Below, in pieces: positions 11,474 to 20,331 of a stretch of 64,000 nt of DNA (its first letter is position 1; each line of letters opens with the position of its first letter). The notes below the pieces were generated by a model. It had not been told where the DNA came from, did not search any database, and saw only the letters and a list, made by a program, of their open reading frames with translations. A program made the translations under genes and the position numbers. The stretch is from the NCBI RefSeq assembly GCF_024506435.1, contig NZ_JANIET010000001.1, positions 1,426,001 to 1,490,000 of the forward strand. The letters run 5' to 3'. This DNA is from Pantoea trifolii. GTDB lineage: Bacteria > Pseudomonadota > Gammaproteobacteria > Enterobacterales > Enterobacteriaceae.

Positions 11474-12109
11474 ATGCAAGAGATCGTCAAAGGTTTTCTG
11501 AATTTTCAACAGAATGTGTTCCCTGAAAGGAAGGATCTTTTCAAAAGTTTGGCATCCAACCAAAATCCCAAAGCCCTGTTTATCTCCTGCTCAGACAGCC
11601 GTCTGGTGCCAGAGCTGGTGACGCAGTCGGAGCCGGGTCAGCTGTTCGTGATCCGAAACGCCGGTAACATCGTACCGCCGTTTGGTCCAGAGCCGGGCGG
11701 CGTGTCCGCCACCATTGAGTATGCGGTTGTTGCTTTGGGCGTGACCGAAATTATTATTTGTGGTCACTCCAACTGCGGTGCTATGAACGCGATTGCTTCC
11801 AATGCCGATCTGGAAACCATGCCCGCGGTTGACCACTGGTTGCACTACGCCAACGCGGCGAAAGCGGTGGTGGAAGAGCGCAACTACGATTCGGTTGAGA
11901 AACGTCTCAACGAAATGGTGAAAGAGAACGTGATTGCGCAGCTGAACAATATCAAAACACACCCTTCCGTGGCGGTGGCGCTGCGTAAAGGCAAAGTGCG
12001 CCTGCACGGGTGGGTTTATGATATTGAGAGTGGTGGCATCATTGCGCTGACCAAAGGTGGTGAATCCTTTATTTCACTGTCGGAAAACCCGGAAACCTGC
12101 TTCGAGTAA
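11474..12109 (+). CDS. cynT: Beta-class carbonic anhydrase (CynT type)
   Basis: The enzyme interconverts CO2 and bicarbonate in the cytoplasm. The 211-residue product has the beta-class zinc ligands C39 (in CSDSR), H98 and C101 (in GHSNCG), and the Asp41/Arg43 dyad. It resembles E. coli CynT more than Can. However no cyanase (cynS) or cynR is adjacent, so it probably serves general bicarbonate supply rather than cyanate breakdown. The start at 11474 gives [13 protein letters not shown], matching CynT; upstream GAGAGCA is a weak ribosome site. Confidence 0.93.
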   Translation: MQEIVKGFLNFQQNVFPERKDLFKSLASNQNPKALFISCSDSRLVPELVTQSEPGQLFVIRNAGNIVPPFGPEPGGVSATIEYAVVALGVTEIIICGHSNCGAMNAIASNADLETMPAVDHWLHYANAAKAVVEERNYDSVEKRLNEMVKENVIAQLNNIKTHPSVAVALRKGKVRLHGWVYDIESGGIIALTKGGESFISLSENPETCFE

Positions 12110-12115
12110 TTCCGC

Positions 12116-12146
12116 CTAACCACCTGCAATGCAGGTGGTTTTTCCT
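12116..12146 (+). terminator. Terminator after carbonic anhydrase
   Basis: AACCACCTG and CAGGTGGTT form a 9 bp stem with a 4-base loop, followed at once by TTTCCT. It lies 8 bases after the stop codon. Confidence 0.9.
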
Positions 12147-12227
12147 CGCATTTCGCTAATATTTCCTCCCGCGCTGAAAACCAACTTCTACACTTGAGAA
12201 GCAATTACCTCTGATAAGGGCTCTCTC

Positions 12228-12884
12228 ATGCGATTTCCCCTTTGTGTTCCCGTGTTAACGCTGGCGCTGCTGGCTGCGGGTTGTACCTCTCATGTGGCCG
12301 ACAAAAAACAATATTCCGGCTTCCTCGGCGATTATAGTCAGCTGCAATCGACCCAATCGCCAAGCGGTAAACCGACGCTGCGCTGGATCTCTCCCGATTA
12401 TCACGATGCCGATTATCGAGGCGTGGTTTACACGCCGGTGGTCTATTATCCGGCGGCGCACCCGACTGCACGTATCAGCCAGCAAACGCTGGATGAGGTG
12501 CGCAGTTACACCGATAGCCAGCTGAAGCGGGCGATTTCTGAACGCAAGCCGCTGGTGACCACCAAAGGCCCGCGTACGTTGCTGGTGAAAGCGGCGATTA
12601 CGGCGGTATCGGCAGAAAATGAAGGCGTGCAGTTCTACGAAGTGGTGCCGATTGCTGCCGTGGTCGCCAGCACCATGGCGGCAACCGGACATCGCACACA
12701 AGAGAGCTCGCTGTTCCTCGAAATCGAAGCGGTGGATGCACAAACCGGCAAGCCGATGATTAAAGTAGTGCGCAAAGCCTTCGGCAAAACCCTACCGAAT
12801 AACAACACGCCAATTACCCTCACCGATCTCCGTCCAGGCATTGACGAGATGGTGCGTGACACGCTGGCGTTCTCCGTGCCCTGA
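12228..12884 (+). CDS. DUF3313 family lipoprotein
   Basis: This 218-residue protein starts with a lipoprotein signal peptide, with lipobox LAAGC and the lipidated cysteine at residue 19. The residues that follow (TSHVADKKQYSGFLGDYSQL) and the globular part match the DUF3313 family of outer-membrane-associated lipoproteins, whose role is unknown to me. The residue at +2 is threonine rather than aspartate, so sorting to the outer membrane by the Lol system is expected. It stands alone between two terminators. The start follows AAGGG weakly. Confidence 0.88.
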   Translation: MRFPLCVPVLTLALLAAGCTSHVADKKQYSGFLGDYSQLQSTQSPSGKPTLRWISPDYHDADYRGVVYTPVVYYPAAHPTARISQQTLDEVRSYTDSQLKRAISERKPLVTTKGPRTLLVKAAITAVSAENEGVQFYEVVPIAAVVASTMAATGHRTQESSLFLEIEAVDAQTGKPMIKVVRKAFGKTLPNNNTPITLTDLRPGIDEMVRDTLAFSVP

Positions 12885-12890
12885 ACCTGT

Positions 12891-12919
12891 GCCCGGCCGC
12901 GCGCCGGGCTTAATGTTTT
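12891..12919 (+). terminator. Terminator after DUF3313 gene
   Basis: GCCCGG and CCGGGC pair across a 7-base GC-rich loop, followed by TTAATGTTTT. It starts 6 bases after the stop; the U-run is interrupted, so strength is uncertain. Confidence 0.7.
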
Positions 12920-12988
12920 GTAAATCCTGCACATCCTTTGTCACGCGCTGACTACCCTTAACGGCAGACCGTGATAAAGGAGAATGCC

Positions 12989-14122
12989 ATGCGTTTACTG
13001 CCCGCCGCGTTGCTGTTTGGCGCTTTAAGCACGACCTTACCGTTATTCGCTGCCGATGTGCAGGTTCAGGTGCTGCAGGATAAGCTCGATCATCCGTGGT
13101 CCGTGGCTTTTCTGCCCGACAATCAAACGCTGTTAATTACTGAACGATCCGGCCAGCTGCGCAGCTGGCAGCCGGGCAAAGGCCTGTCGCAACCGATCGG
13201 CGGCGTGCCGAAGGTGTGGGCGAATCGTCAGGGCGGCCTGCTGGATGTGGTGCTGGCGCCGGACTTTGCCCAAAGCCGCCGCGTGTGGCTCAGCTACACC
13301 ACCGCCGATGCCAGCGGCCGCGCCGGCGGCGTGGTGGGTTATGGCCGATTAGGCGATGACAATCGCCAGCTGAGCGACTTTAAAGTGGTGCTGGAGCAAA
13401 CGCCGAAGTTGTCGAGTGGCGCCAATATCGGCACGCGACTGGCGTTTGATCGTCAGGGTTTTCTCTATATCGCCTTCGGTGACAATTTCGCCAGCAGCAG
13501 CGCGCAGCAGCTGGATAAGCTCTCCGGCAAAATTGTGCGTCTGACCAAAGACGGTGAAATCCCGCCGGACAACCCGTTTGTTAATCGCCAGGGCGCGCGT
13601 GCTGAAATCTGGTCTTACGGCATGCGCAATTCGCAAGGGCTGGCGCTCAATCCGTGGACGCAGCAAATGTGGGAAAGCGAACACGGCCCGCGCGGCGGCG
13701 ATGAGGTAAACATTCCGCAGAAGGGCAAAAATTACGGCTGGCCGCTGGCAACGTACGGCATTGATTACAGCGGAGAGAAAGTGCCGGAAGCGAAAGGCAG
13801 TGAAGTCGAAGGTACCGAGCAACCGCTGCACTACTGGAAAGTCTCGCCCGCCATCAGCGGCATGGCGTTCTACAATAGCGCGCGCTTCCCGCAATGGAAA
13901 AACTCACTGTTTATCGGCGCGTTGAAGGAGAAGAGTTTGATTCGCCTGCAGGTGAATGGCGCGAAAGTGGTGGAGGAACAGCGCTTACTGGAGGATCGTG
14001 GCGAGCGTATTCGTGATGTACGACAAGGCCCGGATGGCTATCTCTACGTGCTAACCGATGAATCCAACGGCAAGCTGCTGAAAGTGGGGCTGCCAGACGC
14101 CGCCAGCGCCCCACGCGGTTAA
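12989..14122 (+). CDS. yliI: PQQ-dependent aldose sugar dehydrogenase YliI
   Basis: This is a soluble periplasmic quinoprotein dehydrogenase of the GDH-B/YliI type, 377 residues, that oxidises aldose sugars with PQQ. It begins with a signal peptide (MRLLPAALLFGALSTTLPLFA, then ADVQVQVL). The beta-propeller motifs HPWSVAFLPD, YGMRNSQGLA and WESEHGPRGGDE are visible; the last contains the calcium- and PQQ-contacting residues of the family. I chose the ATG at 12989 because AAGGAGA lies 5 bases upstream; a GTG at 12971 is also in frame. Cofactor supply would need PQQ synthesis or uptake encoded elsewhere. Confidence 0.94.
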   Translation: MRLLPAALLFGALSTTLPLFAADVQVQVLQDKLDHPWSVAFLPDNQTLLITERSGQLRSWQPGKGLSQPIGGVPKVWANRQGGLLDVVLAPDFAQSRRVWLSYTTADASGRAGGVVGYGRLGDDNRQLSDFKVVLEQTPKLSSGANIGTRLAFDRQGFLYIAFGDNFASSSAQQLDKLSGKIVRLTKDGEIPPDNPFVNRQGARAEIWSYGMRNSQGLALNPWTQQMWESEHGPRGGDEVNIPQKGKNYGWPLATYGIDYSGEKVPEAKGSEVEGTEQPLHYWKVSPAISGMAFYNSARFPQWKNSLFIGALKEKSLIRLQVNGAKVVEEQRLLEDRGERIRDVRQGPDGYLYVLTDESNGKLLKVGLPDAASAPRG

Positions 14123-14123
14123 C

Positions 14124-14780
14124 TTAGCGTGCCCAGTTACACACTTCCCATCCGCGCTGCTGTGCTTCCTGCAGCAGCAGCGAATTGGGATTCACCACCC
14201 ATGCATGGTCGGCATGCGCCAGCAGCGGTAAATCATTCATTGAATCGCTGTAAGCCCAGGTGCGTTCAAAGCGTTGGTCCTGCTGTAACGCTTTCCAGTC
14301 GCTGAGGCGCGTCACTTTGCCTTCGCGATAGGTCATGGTGCCGTAAGTTTGCCCGCTGTAGCGTTCATCCACCACTTCAACGCCAATCGCCAGTGCGCCG
14401 TGAACACCAAGGCGCTCGGCGATGGGAACAGCAAGATGATCGCCGCTGGCGGTAATGATCATCACCGTGTCGCCGCGCTGCTGATGCCACTCAATACGCT
14501 CGCGGGCGGCGGGAAAAACGCGCGGCATGATGTCGCGATGGATAAAGCGGCGTACCCAGCCTTCAACGGTCATGGTGGCCATACCGGCGAGTGGCGCCAG
14601 CGTGGTGTTCATGTACTCTTCAATCGATAACGTACCGGTGTGATATTTCTCCATCAGGATTTTCTCCTGCTGGATGATCTCTTCGGGGGCGAATCCCTGT
14701 GAAACCAACCAGCGCAGCCACAGGCTGGTGCTGTCTTCACAAATCAGGGTTTCGTCCAAATCGAAAATGGCTAAGTCCAT
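14124..14780 (-). CDS. HAD-superfamily (subclass IB) phosphatase
   Basis: This is a 218-residue cytoplasmic HAD hydrolase, SerB-like in class. Motif I is DLDETL at residues 7-12 (nucleophile D7, acid D9). Motif II is the threonine in IITASGDH. A lysine in [10 protein letters not shown] serves motif III. Motif IV reads [11 protein letters not shown]. The substrate is unknown; it is not SerB itself and there is no fused transferase domain. Its 3' end is one base from yliI's stop. In E. coli a glutathione transferase (yliJ) is at this place, so this is a lineage-specific replacement. Confidence 0.9.
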   Translation of the reverse strand: MDLAIFDLDETLICEDSTSLWLRWLVSQGFAPEEIIQQEKILMEKYHTGTLSIEEYMNTTLAPLAGMATMTVEGWVRRFIHRDIMPRVFPAARERIEWHQQRGDTVMIITASGDHLAVPIAERLGVHGALAIGVEVVDERYSGQTYGTMTYREGKVTRLSDWKALQQDQRFERTWAYSDSMNDLPLLAHADHAWVVNPNSLLLQEAQQRGWEVCNWAR

Positions 14781-15054
14781 CGCGGCTCTCCTCAGGCTGA
14801 CTGAATTCAGGTTAGCGGAAATTTGTGACTGGCTTAACCGTTCTGCGAAAAATCGGAATTACACGCAAAATTTTTCAATAGTCAGATGGGCAAAAGTGGC
14901 GGCGCTGCGCGGTTGGTGCCAGGGTTACTCTAATAAACTCTATAAAACTTTACGATTGGACGGTTTTTTTCGCTGGCCTGAACCGTTAGCGTGGGATGAG
15001 ACATGTCTTATCTGCAAAAAACCAAGATTTAACAAGGACAATCTGGTCATCCTC

Positions 15055-16260
15055 ATGAGAAAAAACACCTTCGCTACTGCATGGCGGCCTCTGGCTGCAT
15101 CGTCACTATTATTACTTTTCATTCCTATTTCAACGCTGGCAGAACAAGCTCCAGCCGCTCCGCAGATAGACGCCAAAGCCTGGATCTTAATGGATTACAA
15201 CAGCGGCAAAGTGCTGGCGGAATCCAATGCCGATCAGCGCCTTGACCCCGCCAGTTTGACCAAAATGATGACCAGCTATGTGGTCGGCCAGGCGCTGAAA
15301 TCGGGCAAGATTACCAACGATGACATGGTCACTATCGGGCAGGATGCATGGGCAACCGGCAATCCCAAACTGCGCGGTTCATCGCTGATGTTCCTCAAAC
15401 CCGGCGATCGCATTCCGGTCTCTGAACTGAATAAAGGCGTGGTGATTCAATCTGGCAACGACGCTTGTATCGCATTGGCTGATTATGTTGCGGGCAGTCA
15501 GGATTCGTTTATCGGGTTGATGAACAACTATGTCAAAGCCTTTGGCCTGCAAAACACCCACTTTATGACGGTACACGGCCTGGACGCTGAAGGGCAATAC
15601 AGCACCGCGCGCGACATGGCGATTATCGGCCAGCGCCTGATCAGCGATGTGCCGGAAGAGTATGCGATCAACAGCGAAAAAGAGTTCACCTTCAATAAGA
15701 TTAAGCAGATGAACCGTAACCGTCTGCTGTGGAGCACTAATCTGAAGGTGGATGGTATTAAAACCGGTCACACGTCTGGCGCGGGCAACAATCTGGTGGC
15801 CTCGGCAACCGAAGGTGATATGCGCCTGATTTCCGTGGTGCTCGGCGCGGCAACGGATGCTACGCGTTTCCGTGAAAGCGAGAAGCTGCTGACGTGGGGC
15901 TTCCGCTTCTATGAAACCGTGACGCCGATTAAGGCCGACAAGCCGTTTGCGCAGCAGCGCGTATGGTTTGGCGATCATAGCCAGGTCAATCTCGGTGTAG
16001 CAAAAGACGCAGCCATCACCGTGCCGAAAGGGCAGATGAAAAACCTCAAGGCCAGCTTTACCCTGAACTCACCGCAGCTGGAAGCGCCGCTGGAGAAGAA
16101 TCAGGTGGTGGGAACCATTGATTTCCAACTGGATGGCAAAACCATTGAACAACGTCCGCTGGTGGCGATGGAAGCGGTGCCGGAAGGCGGCTTTATTGGC
16201 CGGATTTGGGATTTCATTATGATGAAATTCCACGGCTGGTTCGGGAAGTGGTTTAGTTAA
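15055..16260 (+). CDS. dacC: D-alanyl-D-alanine carboxypeptidase DacC (PBP6)
   Basis: DacC trims the terminal D-alanine of peptidoglycan stem peptides on the periplasmic face. The 401-residue product has a signal peptide ending near TLAEQ. Penicillin-binding motifs are SLTK (S67-K70), SGN in [10 protein letters not shown] and KTG in [13 protein letters not shown]-terminal beta domain and an amphipathic anchor helix ([13 protein letters not shown]) tie it to the inner membrane. The frame is open far upstream to 14674, but only the ATG at 15055 gives a signal peptide. The nearest AAGGA is 15 or more bases away, so translation initiation looks weak. Confidence 0.96.
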   Translation: MRKNTFATAWRPLAASSLLLLFIPISTLAEQAPAAPQIDAKAWILMDYNSGKVLAESNADQRLDPASLTKMMTSYVVGQALKSGKITNDDMVTIGQDAWATGNPKLRGSSLMFLKPGDRIPVSELNKGVVIQSGNDACIALADYVAGSQDSFIGLMNNYVKAFGLQNTHFMTVHGLDAEGQYSTARDMAIIGQRLISDVPEEYAINSEKEFTFNKIKQMNRNRLLWSTNLKVDGIKTGHTSGAGNNLVASATEGDMRLISVVLGAATDATRFRESEKLLTWGFRFYETVTPIKADKPFAQQRVWFGDHSQVNLGVAKDAAITVPKGQMKNLKASFTLNSPQLEAPLEKNQVVGTIDFQLDGKTIEQRPLVAMEAVPEGGFIGRIWDFIMMKFHGWFGKWFS

Positions 16261-16290
16261 TAAAAAACGGTGCGCATCAAGCGCACCGTG
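16261..16290 (-). terminator. Terminator of ybjG (facing dacC)
   Basis: ACGGTGCGC and GCGCACCGT form a perfect 9 bp stem. On the minus strand it is followed by TTTTTT, so it ends ybjG transcription; for dacC on the plus strand there is no T-run. Confidence 0.8.
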
Positions 16291-16292
16291 TT

Positions 16293-16316
16293 GTAGGGTC
16301 GCCATTCATGGCGACC
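16293..16316. repeat. GTAGG-tagged GTCGCCAT palindrome
   Basis: GTAGGGTCGCCAT-TC-ATGGCGACC is a copy of the dispersed palindrome family, placed between the convergent dacC and ybjG genes next to the ybjG terminator. Confidence 0.85.
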
Positions 16317-16323
16317 TCATCCC

Positions 16324-16929
16324 TCACTCACGTATCCACCCTTTCTTAATCGGCATAGCAAACAGTGCGCGATACACCTGATGGGTAAACGCCAGCATGC
16401 GCTCGCCATACAGCTGCCACGCCATGTGCGACGCCAGACACGCCAGCAAACCAACCAGAAATCCGCCCAGCATATCCATTGGCCAGTGCACGCCAAGGTA
16501 GACGCGTGACCACGCAATGGCGCTGCCGATCACCAGTAAAAGCACGCCCGACCACAAGCGATGCCAGAAGATAAATGCCAGCGCAAAGGTAAAAATGGTG
16601 GTGCCGTGATCGCTCGGATAAGAGTCATCTGCGGCGTGAGATAAGAACTGATGCCCGAATCCTATGGCAAAAGGACGCGGATGTGGCAACAGTTGACCGA
16701 CGCACCATGAGATGCTCAGCGCGTACAGCAGCGCCATGCCGGTTTTCAACACCAGCGCGCGTTGAGATTCCAGCTGATCGCGCGGTCCCCACAGCCACAG
16801 CGCCACAATCAGCAGCGGCACGATGGCAATCACATCTTTGGCGATAAAGGTCGCCAGACTAATCAGCCACTGTGGCGAATCCTGCGTGGCGTTGATCCAT
16901 AAAAAAAGCGTGTGGTTCAGTGCTTCCAT
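16324..16929 (-). CDS. ybjG: Undecaprenyl-diphosphatase YbjG (PAP2 family)
   Basis: YbjG removes a phosphate from undecaprenyl diphosphate so that the lipid carrier of cell-wall synthesis can be reused. The 201-residue inner-membrane protein has several hydrophobic segments and the PAP2 signature: PHPRPF (motif 1), SYPSDHGT (motif 2) and SRVYLGVHWPMD (motif 3, catalytic His). The C-terminus MPIKKGWIRE matches E. coli. I placed the start at the ATG at 16929, after AAGGAA with a 5-base gap; a GTG one codon earlier is possible. Confidence 0.96.
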   Translation of the reverse strand: MEALNHTLFLWINATQDSPQWLISLATFIAKDVIAIVPLLIVALWLWGPRDQLESQRALVLKTGMALLYALSISWCVGQLLPHPRPFAIGFGHQFLSHAADDSYPSDHGTTIFTFALAFIFWHRLWSGVLLLVIGSAIAWSRVYLGVHWPMDMLGGFLVGLLACLASHMAWQLYGERMLAFTHQVYRALFAMPIKKGWIRE

Positions 16930-17162
16930 CACGATTCCTTGTCCTCGTCTTGTTTACCCGAAAAACAGCAGCGCAAAGATGGCTGCAAAATAAGTTTGAT
17001 AGCCTAAAAGCGGACCAGCTATGAGTACATAGTCGCGCTCTTAAACTTATTGCGGGTTGTTGGAGTGTTTAACTTTGATGAAAGTTGCAAGAAGGTTTAA
17101 TTAAAACAGGGCGTAGCAAGAGGATGACGAAGGAGATTTTGGCAAGCTGGCGAAATCGCCAT
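16930..17162. other. Intergenic region between ybjG and rybB
   Basis: This stretch holds the ybjG promoter region and the space downstream of rybB. I see no supported gene; short open frames here are AT-biased and lack ribosome sites. E. coli's mdfA, ybjH, ybjI, ybjJ and ybjK, which lie between ybjG and rybB there, are absent. Confidence 0.5.
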
Positions 17163-17228
17163 AAAAAAACCCGCAAGTCAGTGACCGGCGGGCTCCACAA
17201 TTTGGGGATTTCAAAGAAAAGCAGTGGC
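17163..17228 (-). ncRNA. rybB: Small RNA RybB
   Basis: RybB is an Hfq-dependent sRNA that represses outer-membrane porin mRNAs when the envelope is stressed. On the minus strand the sequence opens GCCACTGCTTTTCTTTGA, which I recognise as the conserved RybB 5' seed, followed by TCCCCAAATTGTGGAGCCC. It ends in a terminator: CCCGC and GCGGG close a stem that is followed by seven T. The middle and terminator differ from E. coli and the RNA is about 66 nt against about 79 nt there (from memory). It lies just downstream of ybjL, as in E. coli. The 5' end is inferred from homology and promoter spacing. Confidence 0.92.
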
Positions 17229-17233
17229 ACTTA

Positions 17234-17261
17234 TTCAGACTGCGACCCCAGAAGAAAGTTC
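17234..17261 (-). promoter_or_regulatory. sigmaE-type promoter of rybB
   Basis: On the minus strand GAACTTT (17255-17261) matches the sigmaE -35 and TCTGAA (17234-17239) matches the -10, with a 15-base spacer and 5 bases to the inferred RybB start. This fits known sigmaE control of RybB. Confidence 0.85.
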
Positions 17262-17281
17262 TGGACAGCGCAAAAATATTT

Positions 17282-18970
17282 TTATAAAGGCAAAAGCGGC
17301 CAGATTATCACGATCAGGGTACCGGCCAGCGTCAGCAAAACATTCGCGATCGCATACGTTCCTGCGTAGCCAAGGGCTGGAATGCTGCTGCGCGCGGTAT
17401 CGCTGATGATCTCCATTGCTGGCGCACAGGTGCGCGCGCCCATGATGGCACCAAACAGTAGCGCGCGGTTCATGCGCAGCACATAAGCGCCGAACAGATA
17501 GCAAATCACCACTGGCAGCAAACTCACCAGTAGGCCACTTACCAGCATCAACGCACCGGCGCTGCCAAAACCGTGTTGCAAACCGCTGCCCGCGCTCAGG
17601 CCAACGCCCGCCATAAACACCATCAAACCAAACTCTTTCACCATCGTCAGCGCACCCTGCGGGATGTAGCCAAAGGTGGGATGGTTGGCGCGCATAAAGC
17701 CGAGCATGATGCCCGCGAACAACAAACCGGCGGCGTTACCGATGCCAAAGCTGAAGTTGCTGAACTGGAAGGTGATCATGCCGATCATCAAGCCGACGAT
17801 AAAGAAGGCGCAGAAGGCGAGCAGATCGGTGATTTGGCTGTGAATGGCGATAAAGCCAATGCGATCGGCCAGGCTTTTCACGCGACGTGCTTCACCGCTT
17901 ACCTGCAGCACATCACCTTTGTTGAGCATAATGCTGTCATCGATTGGCATCTCGATCTGGCTGCGAATCACGCGGTTAAGGAAGCAGCCGTGATCGGTCA
18001 GTTTGAGATGGCTCAGGCGCTTGTTCACCGCGTTATGGTTTTTCACCACGATCTCTTCGGTGACGATGCGCATATCCAGCAGATCGCGATCGAATACCTC
18101 TTTGCCGTTACGGAAGCTAGGATCCAGGCGCGCATGCGCATCGGGATAACCCACCAGCGAGATATCGTCGCCCAGTTGCAGCATCGCGTCACCGTCCGGG
18201 CTGGCGAGAATACCGTTGCGGCGCAGACGTTCAATGTAGCAGCCGGTCTGGCGATGAATGCCCAGCTCGCGCAGGTTTTTGCCGCCGCTCCACTCCACCA
18301 GTTCCGGGCCGACGCGATAGGCGCGGATCACCGGCAGAAACACTTTGCGCTGGCTGTCGGCGTCAAGGCCGCGCTCACGTGCGATTTGCTGCGCGCAGGT
18401 TGGCAGATCCTGATGTTGCAGGCGCGGCAGGTAACGCGCGCCAAAAATCAGGCTGACTAAACCCACCAGATAGGTGAGTGCATAACCGAGGCTGAGATTA
18501 TCCTGCATCAAGGTGAGCTGATGGCTGTCGCTGATGCTTTGTCGCAGCGTATCGCCAGCGCCCACCAGCACCGGCGTCGAGGTCATCGAACCGGCTAACA
18601 TGCCCGCGGTTAAACCAATATCCCAGCCGAATACCTTGCCAAGCGTCAGCGCGATTAACAGCGCACTGACCACCATGACAATCGCCAGGAAGAAGTAATT
18701 TTTACCGTCGCGGAAAAATATCGAGAAAAAGTTAGGTCCGGCTTCCACGCCGACACAAAAAATAAACAACATAAAGCCAAGACTTAATGCGTCAGTATTA
18801 ATGGCGAAGTGCTGTTGACCTAAAATCAACGAAACAACCAGCACGCCAATGGAATTACCGAGTTGGACCGAACCGAGGCGTAATTTACCTAAGCAGAGTC
18901 CGAGTGCTAAAACGACAAATAATAACAGAACGTCATTTCCGCTTAACAATTCTGCGACGTTAATGTTCAC
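17282..18970 (-). CDS. ybjL: AspT-family putative transporter YbjL (GTG start)
   Basis: YbjL is an inner-membrane protein of 562 residues in the aspartate:alanine exchanger (AspT) family; its substrate in enterobacteria is not established. Two blocks of hydrophobic helices (about residues 10-180 and 385-560) flank two cytoplasmic RCK_C (TrkA_C) domains at roughly 205-290 and 295-375. The motif [16 protein letters not shown] is seen in the first membrane block and [14 protein letters not shown] in the second. The start is a GTG (MNINVAELL) after AAGAAG. Its stop is about 20 bases from the rybB promoter, on the same strand. Confidence 0.95.
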   Translation of the reverse strand: MNINVAELLSGNDVLLLFVVLALGLCLGKLRLGSVQLGNSIGVLVVSLILGQQHFAINTDALSLGFMLFIFCVGVEAGPNFFSIFFRDGKNYFFLAIVMVVSALLIALTLGKVFGWDIGLTAGMLAGSMTSTPVLVGAGDTLRQSISDSHQLTLMQDNLSLGYALTYLVGLVSLIFGARYLPRLQHQDLPTCAQQIARERGLDADSQRKVFLPVIRAYRVGPELVEWSGGKNLRELGIHRQTGCYIERLRRNGILASPDGDAMLQLGDDISLVGYPDAHARLDPSFRNGKEVFDRDLLDMRIVTEEIVVKNHNAVNKRLSHLKLTDHGCFLNRVIRSQIEMPIDDSIMLNKGDVLQVSGEARRVKSLADRIGFIAIHSQITDLLAFCAFFIVGLMIGMITFQFSNFSFGIGNAAGLLFAGIMLGFMRANHPTFGYIPQGALTMVKEFGLMVFMAGVGLSAGSGLQHGFGSAGALMLVSGLLVSLLPVVICYLFGAYVLRMNRALLFGAIMGARTCAPAMEIISDTARSSIPALGYAGTYAIANVLLTLAGTLIVIIWPLLPL

Positions 18971-19224
18971 GGTTTAACTTCTTCTTAACCTTTAACACGT
19001 TGATGAAAGTGACTTTTTTCGCTATCTTGTGCCGAACGTTAAGGTTCCTGCAACAAAAGCGTTCAAGCCGAAATTTAAAGCGGCGTCATTCTAATCATAA
19101 TTAACACCCTCAGCTATCGGCAGTTTTCATTCCTTTCGCCTCCAGCTGTTTCTTTTTATTTCCAGTCGTGCGCATCAGGGCAGAAAAAGTTTCATAATTG
19201 TTAACGTCAAAGTTGAGGATAATT
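18971..19224. promoter_or_regulatory. ybjL-ybjM divergent promoter region
   Basis: This 254-base region separates divergent genes and is AT-rich towards its middle. I did not identify a specific operator. Confidence 0.45.
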
Positions 19225-19596
19225 ATGTTGCAGCGCAATAATCGCTGGCCAGCATCGATTCTGGGCGTGATGCTTTATACGCTGGTGTTTATTTATGCAC
19301 ATCATTTCTGGGCCGCCGCCAGTGAACAAGCCGTGCGCGGACAGCCAGAATTACTGCTTTTTTTACTGCCGGGATGTTTGATGGCGCTACTGCAGGCGGA
19401 AAGTCCGCTGATCAGCACCTTGTGGGTGGCGCTGGGCGGTACGCTGCTGGGCATGATGTGGTTAATGCTGGCGGTGCCAATCACGCATAGCGGCTTGTTG
19501 ATTGTGGCATGGAGTTTAAGTGCGCTGTTCTGGGCGGGATGTGGAGCGCTGCTGGTGCGCTTGCTGCGCATTATGCTGGCGATGCGTGCCGAATAG
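19225..19596 (+). CDS. ybjM: Inner membrane protein YbjM
   Basis: A small hydrophobic protein of 123 residues with about four membrane helices, in the place and with the topology of E. coli YbjM. Its function is unknown. The assignment rests on position between ybjL and grxA, on length and on conserved stretches such as LLFLLPGCLMALLQ and WSLSALFWAGCGALL; sequence conservation is low compared with its neighbours. I chose the ATG at 19225, preceded by TTGAGGA, rather than the upstream start at 19198. Confidence 0.8.
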   Translation: MLQRNNRWPASILGVMLYTLVFIYAHHFWAAASEQAVRGQPELLLFLLPGCLMALLQAESPLISTLWVALGGTLLGMMWLMLAVPITHSGLLIVAWSLSALFWAGCGALLVRLLRIMLAMRAE

Positions 19597-19602
19597 CACC
19601 AG

Positions 19603-19632
19603 CCAAAACGGGCCCGCAGGCCCGTTCTCTTA
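19603..19632. terminator. Bidirectional terminator between ybjM and grxA
   Basis: AACGGGCC and GGCCCGTT form an 8 bp stem with a CGCA loop. Downstream on the plus side is TCTCTTA; on the minus side TTGGCT, so it is better on the plus strand. It separates convergent genes. Confidence 0.7.
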
Positions 19633-19893
19633 TGCTTCGATACCCAGGTTTTCTTTGGTCCAGGCCGCGAATTCGGTGTAACCACCAATGTGCTGATCGT
19701 CGAGGAAAATCTGCGGCACGGTTGTCACCGGCTTGCCGGCACGGGCTTCCAGATCGGCTTTAGTAATGCCGGTGGCCTGAATATCAACGTACTGATAGTT
19801 GAAATCGTCGCGCTCGCTGGTCAGCCTGGCGGCCAACTCTTTCGCACGTACGCAGTAAGGGCAGCTAGAACGGCCAAAAATCACTGCAATCAT
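19630..19893 (-). CDS. grxA: Glutaredoxin 1 GrxA
   Basis: GrxA is a glutathione-dependent dithiol reductase that serves ribonucleotide reductase and other disulfide substrates and reduces OxyR. The 87-residue protein starts MIAVIFGRSSCPYC with the active-site pair C11-C14. The TVPQIF cis-proline motif and the GGYTE motif that bind glutathione follow. The start codon has a strong AAGGAGA site. In E. coli it belongs to the OxyR regulon; I did not verify an OxyR site here. Confidence 0.98.
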   Translation of the reverse strand: MIAVIFGRSSCPYCVRAKELAARLTSERDDFNYQYVDIQATGITKADLEARAGKPVTTVPQIFLDDQHIGGYTEFAAWTKENLGIEA

Positions 19894-20063
19894 TGCTTCT
19901 CTCCTTCCGCTGCTGTTTTGTGACTAGAATCACATCACAGCGTGAATAATGCGTCACATCATGCCCGCCCATCCTGCTTAATGAAAGAAGAAGTTACCTG
20001 TTATTCTGATACCTGCTGCCTATGCAGATGCTAAAACTGATTGAACGCCAAGGGAACCTTCGC

Positions 20064-20315
20064 ATGCGTGATCTCGCTAGATTACCGAAACCCGTGTTGC
20101 TGCTCGAAGTGCTCGGCGTGCTTGCCGTGATTGGGGCATTATTGCTAACCAACGATTGGGTGAGCGCGCCTGATTTCATCGCGAAAAAGCCGCTGGCGAC
20201 GCTGCTGTTTTTTCTCGGCATCGCGCTGATGCTGCCTGCCGCATGGATGATGATGTGGCGCACGGCGAAGGCGATGGCTCCACAATTGTTCAATCATTCC
20301 AACAAAAAGAAGTAA
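20064..20315 (+). CDS. ybjC: DUF1418 inner membrane protein YbjC
   Basis: A small membrane protein of 83 residues with two hydrophobic helices (VLLLEVLGVLAVIGALLL and LATLLFFLGIALMLPAAWMM) and the family motif LPKPVLLLE near the N-terminus. Its function is unknown. I chose the ATG at 20064, which matches the E. coli protein start, rather than an earlier in-frame ATG at 20022. It is 16 bases before nfsA and is probably cotranscribed with it and rimK, as in E. coli, where the group answers to SoxRS/MarA. Confidence 0.9.
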   Translation: MRDLARLPKPVLLLEVLGVLAVIGALLLTNDWVSAPDFIAKKPLATLLFFLGIALMLPAAWMMMWRTAKAMAPQLFNHSNKKK

Positions 20316-20331
20316 CCACCGGAGAGGATTT

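Noticed and set aside
17085..17369. 94-codon open frame over the rybB locus
   Set aside because: It lies across the RybB sRNA, its terminator and its promoter, and ends inside ybjL's 3' end; the sRNA reading is much stronger.
17573..18460. 295-codon open frame antisense to ybjL
   Set aside because: Same kind of shadow: low-complexity His/Ala/Gln composition, no ribosome site, and fully inside a certain gene.
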